From Thermoplasmata archaeon (GTDB lineage Archaea > Thermoplasmatota > Thermoplasmata > Lutacidiplasmatales > UBA184): a DNA stretch of 5,112 bases. Positions 1 to 4,443 of the stretch are shown here, piece after piece. The translations under genes were made by a program, and so were the position numbers. Location of the stretch: the NCBI GenBank assembly GCA_030040755.1, contig JASHTC010000087.1, positions 1 to 5,112 on the forward strand. The letters are read 5' to 3'. Numbering within the stretch: position 1 is the stretch's first letter; the number at the start of each line of letters is the position of its first letter. Under the pieces are notes generated by a model. It did no database searches and was not told the origin of the DNA. It saw only the letters and a list, made by a program, of their open reading frames with translations.

Positions 1-47
1 CCGACGTCCCCGTCCCGCCGGGCGTCCTGCCCCCCGAGGGACCATGA
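1..47 (+). CDS. rps3: 30S ribosomal protein uS3 (S3), C-terminal end only
   Basis: Only the last 14 codons and the TGA stop (45-47) lie in the window; they read DVPVPPGVLPPEGP. Archaeal uS3 normally sits directly upstream of uL29, and its C-terminal region often carries a 'PDV.LP' type segment that this Pro/Val-rich end resembles. The stop overlaps the next gene's start in an ATGA (44-47), the same arrangement used at four later junctions, which supports this frame being the translated one. uS3 is a small-subunit protein near the mRNA entry channel. The call rests mainly on position and the overlap, since so little protein is visible. Confidence 0.6.
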   Translation, partial: DVPVPPGVLPPEGP

Positions 48-271
48 CGCTGCTCCGGATGAAGGACCTGCGGGCCCTCAGCGACGAGGACCTGCGCCGC
101 CGGATCGCGGAGACCGAGAACGACCTCCTGCGCGAGCGGGGGATCGCCGCGATGGGGGGCGCGCCGCCCAGCCCCGGGCGCATGCGGGCGCTCCGCACGA
201 ACGTCGCGCGCTCCCTCACGGTCCTGCGCGAACGCGAGCTGGCCGCACGGCGCACCGCGCCCCGCGCCTAG
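44..271 (+). CDS. rpl29: 50S ribosomal protein uL29 (L29)
   Basis: This 75-residue protein matches archaeal uL29 over its full length. It opens with the LRMKDLRALSDEDL segment, and the family signature 'LLRERGIAAMGGAPPSPGRMRALR' spans residues 28-51 (seen here as LLRER, AMGGAP and PGRMRALR). A second helix (RTNVARSLTVLRERE) follows, giving the expected two-helix hairpin. uL29 sits on the large subunit near the peptide exit tunnel. The ATG at 44 overlaps the uS3 stop as ATGA and has GAGG at 36-39. The next Met (residue 6, at 59) would cut off the conserved 'xLLR' opening. The stop is TAG. The Arg/Ala tail after residue 65 is slightly longer than the minimal form. Identification is firm. Confidence 0.97.
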   Translation: MTLLRMKDLRALSDEDLRRRIAETENDLLRERGIAAMGGAPPSPGRMRALRTNVARSLTVLRERELAARRTAPRA

Positions 272-277
272 ACCACC

Positions 278-291
278 GGAGGGGAGGGGGG
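278..291 (+). promoter_or_regulatory. Tandem Shine-Dalgarno / G-rich leader of rnp1
   Basis: The longest gap in the window (272-297, 26 bases) holds two directly adjacent GGAGG cores (278-282 and 283-287) followed by four more Gs, ending 6 bases before the rnp1 ATG. The second core is 10 bases from the start. It gives rnp1 its own strong ribosome-binding site, whereas most neighbouring genes start by overlap. Ribosome binding is the safe reading; any secondary structure formed by the G runs is speculation. Confidence 0.75.
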
Positions 292-297
292 TCGCAG

Positions 298-612
298 ATG
301 GGGAACGCGTCCGGCCTCTCTCCCGCGGACCGGCTCGCCTACGCGGGCGAGATCATCGGGGCTCCCGTCCGTATCCCGGCCTCCCCCGGGCTGGGCCGTC
401 CGGTCGAAGGGGTCGTGGTCGACGAGACCCTCTCCCTCCTGTACGTCCGCGAGCCCGGACGGGCCCGGCGGGTGGCGGTCCCGAAATCCGGCCTCACCGG
501 CACGATTCTCCTCGGTGGCCGAGAGTTACCCTTAAGAGCCGAGGCCCTTCGCGTCCGGCCGGAGGACCGCACGAAGCGGCTCTTGGCCGGTGGTCCCCGG
601 AGGTTCCGATGA
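298..612 (+). CDS. rnp1: RNase P protein component 1 (Rpp29/POP4 family)
   Basis: This 104-residue protein is the archaeal homologue of human Rpp29/Pop4. Together with its protein partner (Rpp21 in known archaea) it assists the RNase P RNA in removing 5' leaders from precursor tRNAs. The Sm-like beta-barrel signature is clear: GEIIGAPVRI (residues 18-26), EGVVVDETLSLLYV (37-50), the VPK motif (61-63) and the closing RVRPEDRTKRL (85-95). Length is typical for the archaeal family, with a short N-terminal helix (SPADRLAYAGE). The start at 298 is set by the double GGAGG just upstream. The TGA stop overlaps uS17 as ATGA. Its place between uL29 and uS17 is a known archaeal arrangement. Codons 526-537 (TTA CCC TTA AGA) stand out from the otherwise GC-ending codon use. 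Confidence 0.95.
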   Translation: MGNASGLSPADRLAYAGEIIGAPVRIPASPGLGRPVEGVVVDETLSLLYVREPGRARRVAVPKSGLTGTILLGGRELPLRAEALRVRPEDRTKRLLAGGPRRFR

Positions 613-1043
613 GCCCGAGTCGTACGCCGTCCGCTCGCCGCGCCCGGGACATCGGTCTCGACGTCCGGGCCCCGAAGACGCGGTGCGAGGACCGGCACTG
701 CCCGTTCCACGGGCGCCTGCCCGTCCGCGGCCAGGTCATCGAGGGGACGGTCGTCTCGACCGCGATGCAGCGGACCGCGGTCGTCGAGCGCACCCTCCTC
801 CACTACGTCTCGAAGTACGAGCGGTATGAGAAGCGGCGCCGACGCTACCTCGCGCACGCCCCTCCGTGCCTCCATGTTCCGGTCGGGCACCGGGTGCGGA
901 TCGCCGAGACGCGTCCGCTCTCCAAGCTCGTCTCCTTCTGCATCGTCGAGGACCTCGGCGAGGCGGCCCACCGGGTCGCCGGCGAAGACACCACCGCCCC
1001 CGTGCCCGCGAGCGCGCCGTCGGCCGGGGAGGAGAAGGCATGA
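609..1043 (+). CDS. rps17: 30S ribosomal protein uS17 (S17), with C-terminal Ala/Pro tail
   Basis: This 144-residue protein carries the archaeal uS17 core: RDIGLDV (13-19), the Cys/His segment CEDRHCPFHG (26-35), VRGQVIEGTVVSTAMQRTAVVER (39-61), YVSKYERYEKRRRR (66-79), HAPPC (83-87) and the OB-fold closing strands IAETRPLSKLVSFCIVED (98-115). uS17 is a primary 16S rRNA binder in the body of the small subunit. The core ends near residue 117; the remaining ~27 residues form an Ala/Pro/Glu tail (PVPASAPSAG, then EEKA) that most archaeal uS17 proteins lack or have shorter. The start is fixed by the ATGA overlap with rnp1 and by GGAGGT at 599-604. The TGA stop overlaps uL14 as ATGA. Confidence 0.97.
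   Translation: MSPSRTPSARRARDIGLDVRAPKTRCEDRHCPFHGRLPVRGQVIEGTVVSTAMQRTAVVERTLLHYVSKYERYEKRRRRYLAHAPPCLHVPVGHRVRIAETRPLSKLVSFCIVEDLGEAAHRVAGEDTTAPVPASAPSAGEEKA
1028..1032 (+). promoter_or_regulatory. Shine-Dalgarno site deciding the uL14 start
   Basis: GGAGG lies 7 bases before the ATG at 1040, inside the last codons of uS17. It decides the uL14 start, because the same frame stays open far upstream and longer starts (for example 866) would run through the uS17 core. Confidence 0.75.
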
Positions 1044-1438
1044 AGGGACTCGCCGGTCGGCGGGGCCGCGGGCTGCCGAAGGGGGCCCGCCTCGACTGCG
1101 TCGACAACACCGGGGCCAAGGTCGTCGAGATCATCGCGGTCCGCAACTGGCATGGGACCCACCGACGCTACCCCCGCGCGGGGATCGCGGACCTCGTCAT
1201 CGTCTCCGTCAAGAAGGGAACCCCCGAGATGCGTCGCCAGGTCCTGCACGCCGTGATCGTGCGGTCCCGCTCGCCCATCCACCGCCCGGACGGGATGCGG
1301 CTGCAATTCGAGGACAACGCCGCCGTCATCACCACCGAGACGGGTGAGCTGAAGGGGTCCCAGATCAAGGGGCCGGTCGCTAAGGAGGCGGCCGAACGTT
1401 GGCCGCGGGTCGCCGCCGCGTCGTCCATCATCATCTAG
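1040..1438 (+). CDS. rpl14: 50S ribosomal protein uL14 (L14)
   Basis: At 132 residues it has the standard length of archaeal uL14. Recognisable blocks are LDCVDNTGAKVVEIIAV (18-34), the basic RRYPRAGIADLVIVSVKKGTPEMRRQV (42-68), AVIVRSR...RPDG (71-85), FEDNAAVI (90-97), ELKGSQIKGPVAKEAAERWP (103-122) and the hydrophobic end ASSIII. uL14 binds 23S rRNA at the subunit interface, where it forms bridges to the small subunit and is part of the translational GTPase-binding region. The start overlaps the uS17 stop as ATGA, and the stop is TAG. No tail or insertion is present, in contrast to uS17 and uL24 on either side. Confidence 0.98.
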   Translation: MKGLAGRRGRGLPKGARLDCVDNTGAKVVEIIAVRNWHGTHRRYPRAGIADLVIVSVKKGTPEMRRQVLHAVIVRSRSPIHRPDGMRLQFEDNAAVITTETGELKGSQIKGPVAKEAAERWPRVAAASSIII

Positions 1439-1445
1439 GGGTACC

Positions 1446-2063
1446 ATGACGATCTCTCCGCACTCCCCCCGCCGCCAGCGCAAGGCGGTCTACGACGCCG
1501 ACCTCTTCGAGCGCCGTCGGCGCATGACGGTCCCGCTGTCCCGCGAGCTCCGGCGGCGGTTCCACCGCCGCTCGGTCGCGCTCCGCAAGGGCGACACGGT
1601 GCGCGTGATGAAGGGGAGCTACCTCGGCCGCGAGGAGCGGGTCCAGAGGCTCGACCGGCGCGGCTACACCGTGACGCTCGACAACGTCACGCTGAAGAGC
1701 GGGGAGGAGAAGCTGAAGCCTCTCCCGATCCGCACGAACCACCTGCTGATCGTTCGCCTGAACCTGGCGGACGAGTGGCGGCGCGAGGCCCTCAAGGTCC
1801 GCGCCGAGGAGCTCACGCCCGAGGAGCGCGGCGAGGTCCCCGAGCCCGAGGAGAAGACCGAGCCGGTCGCGTCCCCCGCTCCGGTGCCGGCCGCGGCGAA
1901 CGACCAGCCGGAGACCGACGCCGCGGCCGAGGGCGGATCCGGGGGCGAGGGCGCCCCCGAGGCGGAGGAGGCCCCCGAGCCCTCGCCGGTCCCCGCGGCC
2001 CCGAAGCGGGGTCGCCGCGCGAAGAGCCCTCCCCCGGCCGACGCCCCGGAGGACGACGCATGA
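1446..2063 (+). CDS. rpl24: 50S ribosomal protein uL24 (L24), with long C-terminal low-complexity tail
   Basis: This 205-residue protein is well above the usual ~120 residues of archaeal uL24. The core is clear: SPRRQRKAVYDADLFERRRRM (7-27), LSRELRRRFHRRSVALRKGD (31-50), the KOW region VRVMKGSYLGREERV (52-66) and TLDNVTLKSGEEKLKPLPIRTNHLLIVRLNL (77-107). uL24 is an assembly-initiator protein beside the peptide exit tunnel. From about residue 120 on the sequence is low-complexity: an acidic Glu/Pro/Ala/Gly stretch, two PVPAA repeats (146-150, 181-185), a basic patch KRGRRAKS (187-194) and a final PPADAPEDDA. In the KOW loop, E64 stands where the family usually has a second Gly (GKEGKV becomes GREERV). 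The ATG follows uL14 after 7 bases with only a weak GGGGT (1438-1442) in front, so it probably relies on reinitiation. The stop overlaps eS4 as ATGA. Confidence 0.96.
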   Translation: MTISPHSPRRQRKAVYDADLFERRRRMTVPLSRELRRRFHRRSVALRKGDTVRVMKGSYLGREERVQRLDRRGYTVTLDNVTLKSGEEKLKPLPIRTNHLLIVRLNLADEWRREALKVRAEELTPEERGEVPEPEEKTEPVASPAPVPAAANDQPETDAAAEGGSGGEGAPEAEEAPEPSPVPAAPKRGRRAKSPPPADAPEDDA

Positions 2064-2776
2064 CCTTCCGGCTGAAGCGCGCGGCCGCGCCCCGTACGTG
2101 GACGATCCCCCGCAAAGGGACGAAGTGGGTCAAGCGGCCCGGCCCCGGCCCGCACGCCCAGGAAGAGTCGATGCCGTTGCAGGTCGTGCTCCGGGACGTC
2201 CTGGCGATCGCCCGCAGCGCGCGGGAGGCCCGCATCCTCCTCCGAGAGGGACACGTGAAGGTCGACGGCCAGGTCGTGAAGGACCTCGACCGGGGGCTCG
2301 GCCTGATGGACACCCTGTCGCTCTCGGCCCCTCTGGATGCCCACTACCGCATGGTGAAGAACCAGCGCGGCAAGCTCGTCCTCGTGAAGATCCCCTCCCC
2401 CGAGGCCGGCCTCAAGATCGGCCAGGTCCGATTCAAGCACACGGTCCGCTCCGGCCGGGTCGAGGTCACGCTCCACGACGGGCGCAACCTGCTCGTCCCG
2501 GCGTCGACCCCCTACCGCGTCGGAGACTCCGTGAAGATCGAGGTCCCGACCCAGAAGGTCGTCGACCACTACCCGCTCGCCCCCGGAGCGCTCGCGTTCG
2601 TCGCGGGCGGCTCGCACGTGGGCCAGGTCGCGCGGGTGGACCGGATCGAGGTCCGGAACTCCTCCCATCCGAACCTCGTCCACTTCCAGGAGGGGTTCTC
2701 CACGACGAAGGGGTACGCCTTCGTGGTCGGGCAGAAGGCGCCCGAGGTCACGGTCGCGGAGGGCATTGACCGATGA
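2060..2776 (+). CDS. rps4e: 30S ribosomal protein eS4 (S4e)
   Basis: This 238-residue protein of typical archaeal length is found only in archaea and eukaryotes. Visible features are LKRAAAPRTWTIPRKGTKWV (5-24), PGPGPHAQEESMPLQVVLRDVL (27-48), an S4-like RNA-binding fold (about 40-90, with AREARILLREGHVKVDGQVVKD), the central domain (GLMDTLSLSAPLDAHYRM, then GQVRFKHTV) and a KOW-like C-terminal domain (YPLAPGALAFVAGGSHVGQVARVDRI, 171-196) ending in FSTTKGYAFVVG. The N-terminus is a few residues shorter than forms that begin with a 'GxRKHLKR' stretch. The start is set by the ATGA overlap with uL24 and by GGAGG at 2048-2052, 7 bases away. The same frame is open further upstream, but that part only shadows the uL24 tail. 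The stop overlaps uL5 as ATGA. Confidence 0.97.
   Translation: MTFRLKRAAAPRTWTIPRKGTKWVKRPGPGPHAQEESMPLQVVLRDVLAIARSAREARILLREGHVKVDGQVVKDLDRGLGLMDTLSLSAPLDAHYRMVKNQRGKLVLVKIPSPEAGLKIGQVRFKHTVRSGRVEVTLHDGRNLLVPASTPYRVGDSVKIEVPTQKVVDHYPLAPGALAFVAGGSHVGQVARVDRIEVRNSSHPNLVHFQEGFSTTKGYAFVVGQKAPEVTVAEGIDR
2758..2763 (+). promoter_or_regulatory. Shine-Dalgarno site deciding the uL5 start
   Basis: GGAGGG lies 9 bases before the ATG at 2773. The competing internal ATG at 2833, which would give a uL5 of standard length, has no purine-rich site in front of it. This favours the longer protein with its Ala/Pro leader. Confidence 0.65.
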
Positions 2777-3333
2777 GCGCTCCCGCGACGAGCGCCGGCC
2801 CCGCCCCGCCGGCGAGCGCGGCCCCGACCGGCATGCGGGCGATCCGGGTCATCAAGGTCGTCGTGAACGCGGGGGTCGGGGAATCCGGCGACGCGCGGAC
2901 GAAGGCCGAGAAGGTCCTCCAGATGGTCACTCACCAGAAGCCGGTCGCGACCCGGGCCCACTCCACGAACCGCGACTTCGGGATCCGCCAGGGCCAGGAG
3001 ATCGGCGCCAAGGTGACCCTGCGGGGGTCGGTCGCCGTCGACTTCCTCCAGCGGGCCTTCGAGGCACGCGACCGCCAGCTGGACGCCGACTCGATCGACC
3101 GGAACGGGAACTTCTCGTTCGGGATCGCCGACTACACGGACTTTACCGGGATGAAATACGACCCGGCGATCGGCATCCACGGCATGGACGTCGCGGTCGA
3201 GCTCGGCCGCGCGGGCTACCGGGTCCGCACCCGACGGGTCCAGTCCCGTCCGATCCCGGCGGGTCTCCGCTCCACGCGGGAGGAGACGCGGGCCTTCCTC
3301 ACCAGTGCCTTCGGGGTCACGCTGCTCGACTGA
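2773..3333 (+). CDS. rpl5: 50S ribosomal protein uL5 (L5), with N-terminal Ala/Pro leader
   Basis: This 186-residue protein contains the complete archaeal uL5 core from residue 21: MRAIRVIKVVVNAGVGESG (21-39), KAEKVLQMVTHQKPVATRA (44-62), DFGIRQGQEIGAKVTLRG (68-85), the family hallmark GNFSFGIADY (112-121), KYDPAIGIHGMDVAVEL (128-144), GYRVRTRR (148-155) and FLTSAFGV at the end. uL5 binds 5S rRNA and helps form the central protuberance of the large subunit. The first 20 residues (MSAPATSAGPAPPASAAPTG) are an Ala/Pro leader not usual for the family. The longer start is preferred because of the ATGA overlap with eS4 and the GGAGGG site. A start at Met21 (2833) is the alternative and would give 166 residues. 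Confidence 0.96.
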   Translation: MSAPATSAGPAPPASAAPTGMRAIRVIKVVVNAGVGESGDARTKAEKVLQMVTHQKPVATRAHSTNRDFGIRQGQEIGAKVTLRGSVAVDFLQRAFEARDRQLDADSIDRNGNFSFGIADYTDFTGMKYDPAIGIHGMDVAVELGRAGYRVRTRRVQSRPIPAGLRSTREETRAFLTSAFGVTLLD

Positions 3334-3343
3334 CGGGGGACCG

Positions 3344-3490
3344 ATGAAACCGAAGAAGATGTTCGGGCGGAAGGTCGGCTGCCTCCGGTGCGACCGCAAG
3401 CGCGGGATCGTGCGACGGTACGGCCTCCACCTCTGCCGGCAGTGCTTCCGGGAGGTCGCCGTGGACCTCGGGTTCCAGAAGTACCAGTAG
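3344..3490 (+). CDS. rps14: 30S ribosomal protein uS14 (S14), zinc-binding form
   Basis: This 48-residue protein has the compact zinc-ribbon form of uS14 found in archaea. Two CxxC pairs (C13-x2-C16 and C31-x2-C34) give four zinc ligands, followed by the hallmark LCRQCFRE and the end LGFQKYQ. uS14 sits in the head of the small subunit next to uS3. The frame extends upstream to an ATG at 3305, but that part overlaps the end of uL5 and shows no uS14 similarity. The start at 3344 follows the uL5 stop by 10 bases, with a run of five Gs (3335-3339) as a weak site. Met6 (3359) is a less likely second choice. The stop is TAG. Confidence 0.96.
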   Translation: MKPKKMFGRKVGCLRCDRKRGIVRRYGLHLCRQCFREVAVDLGFQKYQ

Positions 3491-3493
3491 GAG
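3488..3493 (+). promoter_or_regulatory. Shine-Dalgarno site of uS8 built from the uS14 stop codon
   Basis: TAGGAG combines the uS14 stop (TAG, 3488-3490) with the GGAG ribosome-binding core (3490-3493), 7 bases before the uS8 ATG at 3501. A ribosome ending uS14 therefore sits on the site used to start uS8, which suggests coupled translation. Confidence 0.6.
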
Positions 3494-3500
3494 TACCTCA

Positions 3501-3890
3501 ATGCAGCACGACCTACTCAACGACGCGCTCGTCACCCTCCGCCACGCCGACCAGGAGGGGAAGCCGACCGCCGAACTGCGACCGACCTCGCGTCTGATCG
3601 CCGAGGTCCTGCGGATCTTCCGCGAGCACCAGTACATCCAGGAGTTCACGTTCGTCCCGAACGGCCGGGGGGGCCAGTACGACGTGAAGCTCGCGCGACG
3701 GATCAACTCGTGCGGCGTCATCAAGCCCCGCATCTCGGTCCCGTACGACCGCCTCGAGCGTTTCGAGGCTCGCTTCCTGCCCGCCCAGGACTTTGGCCTC
3801 CTCGTCCTCTCCACCAACCAGGGGGTCGTCTCCCACCGCGAGGCGCGGGAGAAGAAGATCGGAGGTCGGCTGCTCGCCTATGTCTACTGA
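3501..3890 (+). CDS. rps8: 30S ribosomal protein uS8 (S8)
   Basis: At 129 residues it is about the standard 130 of archaeal uS8. The N-terminal domain has LLNDALVTLRHADQEGK (5-21) and ELRPTSRLIAEVLRIFREHQYIQEF (25-49), then GRGGQYDVKLARRINSCGVIKPR (55-77). The C-terminal signature runs from STNQGVVSHREAREKK (104-119) to the fully conserved end IGGRLLAYVY. uS8 binds helix 21 of 16S rRNA early in small-subunit assembly. In bacteria the S8 protein also represses its own operon by binding the mRNA near the L5 start; I saw no obvious copy of that site here and did not fold the RNA. The end of the gene overlaps uL6 by 11 bases. Confidence 0.98.
   Translation: MQHDLLNDALVTLRHADQEGKPTAELRPTSRLIAEVLRIFREHQYIQEFTFVPNGRGGQYDVKLARRINSCGVIKPRISVPYDRLERFEARFLPAQDFGLLVLSTNQGVVSHREAREKKIGGRLLAYVY
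3861..3866 (+). promoter_or_regulatory. Probable Shine-Dalgarno site of uL6, inside uS8
   Basis: GGAGGT lies in the last codons of uS8, 13 bases before the uL6 ATG at 3880. This is longer than the 4 to 10 base spacing at most other starts in the window. No ATG, GTG or TTG occurs in the uL6 frame between the site and 3880, so the start itself does not change. The same bases encode the conserved IGG of uS8, so the match may be partly coincidental. Confidence 0.45.
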
Positions 3891-4443
3891 GTCCGACCGT
3901 ACCCACGCCGTCGTCGACGTCCCGAAGGGGGTGACGTTCTCCGTGCACGGCCGCCGCCTGGTCGCGAAGGGCCCGCTCGGCACCACCGAGCGTCCGTTCC
4001 CCTCCGACGTCGTCGAGCTCCAGGTGGCGGGGGACCGGGTGACGCTCACGCTCCGCCTCGCCCCCGGGCGCAAGGCCTCCCAGGCGCTCCTCGGTACGTG
4101 GGCGGCCCACGTCCGCAACCTCGGCCGGGGCCTCACCGTCGGCGTGGAGGCGAAGATGAAGGTCGTCGCCGCCCACTTCCCGATGAAGGTCGCGGTCAAG
4201 GGCGACGAGCTCGTGATCGAGAACTTCCTCGGGGAGAAGTATCCCCGCACCTCCCACCTCGTCCGCGGGACCCAGGCCCAGGTCGACGGAGAGTTCGTGA
4301 TCCTGAGCGGGACGGACCTCGAGCAGGTCGGCCAGAGCGCCGCCAACATCGAGCGGACGACCCACATCCGGGACTACGACCCGCGGGTGTTCCAGGATGG
4401 CATCTACCTCACCGAGCGCGCCCACTTCAAGGAGGCGAGCTGA
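3880..4443 (+). CDS. rpl6: 50S ribosomal protein uL6 (L6)
   Basis: This 187-residue protein matches archaeal uL6 throughout. It has two tandem uL6 folds: the first with VPKGVTFSVHGRRLVAKGPLG (14-34), the second from LLGTWAAHVRNLGRGLTVGVEAKMKVVAAHFPMKV (70-104) through VIENFLGEKYPR (112-123) to QVDGEFVILSGTDLEQVGQSAANIE (134-158). The archaeal C-terminus THIRDYDPRVFQDGIYL closes it. uL6 sits at the base of the stalk near the sarcin-ricin loop, in the region visited by elongation factors. The start at 3880 overlaps uS8 by 11 bases; the frame is open upstream to 3793, but that part is only a shadow of uS8. The stop shares one base with the eL32 start (TGATG). Confidence 0.97.
   Translation: MSTESDRTHAVVDVPKGVTFSVHGRRLVAKGPLGTTERPFPSDVVELQVAGDRVTLTLRLAPGRKASQALLGTWAAHVRNLGRGLTVGVEAKMKVVAAHFPMKVAVKGDELVIENFLGEKYPRTSHLVRGTQAQVDGEFVILSGTDLEQVGQSAANIERTTHIRDYDPRVFQDGIYLTERAHFKEAS
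4429..4435 (+). promoter_or_regulatory. Shine-Dalgarno site deciding the eL32 start
   Basis: AAGGAGG, the strongest site in the second half of the window, lies 7 bases before the ATG at 4443. It is the main reason to accept the long N-terminal extension of eL32 as translated. Confidence 0.75.

Noticed and set aside
866..1039. Upstream extension of the uL14 frame
   Set aside because: It would overlap the conserved core of uS17; uL14 similarity begins just after 1040, which has the ATGA overlap and a GGAGG site.
1381..1388. Strong Shine-Dalgarno-like TAAGGAGG inside uL14
   Set aside because: No start codon with a plausible frame follows at a suitable distance; the bases encode the conserved AKEA segment of uL14.
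1428..1435. Short ATC repeat at the end of uL14
   Set aside because: Three Ile codons forming the normal hydrophobic C-terminus of uL14, not a functional repeat.
1775..2059. Upstream extension of the eS4 frame
   Set aside because: Arg/Gly/Pro-rich shadow of the uL24 tail; eS4 similarity begins right after 2060.
1664..2683. Long open frame of 339 codons on the minus strand opposite uL24 and eS4
   Set aside because: It runs opposite two certain ribosomal genes, has a low-complexity, charged composition that mirrors GC-ending codons, and shows no recognisable family. Long antisense frames are expected at this GC content.
3305..3343. Earlier ATG for uS14
   Set aside because: It would add 13 residues read from the uL5 end with no uS14 similarity.
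2569..3501. Minus-strand open frame of 310 codons opposite eS4, uL5 and uS14
   Set aside because: It lies fully antisense to three certain genes; no ribosome-binding site or family motif is visible.
4098..4442. Upstream extension of the eL32 frame through uL6
   Set aside because: Shadow of uL6 with Arg/Gly/Pro composition; AAGGAGG and TGATG support the start at 4443.
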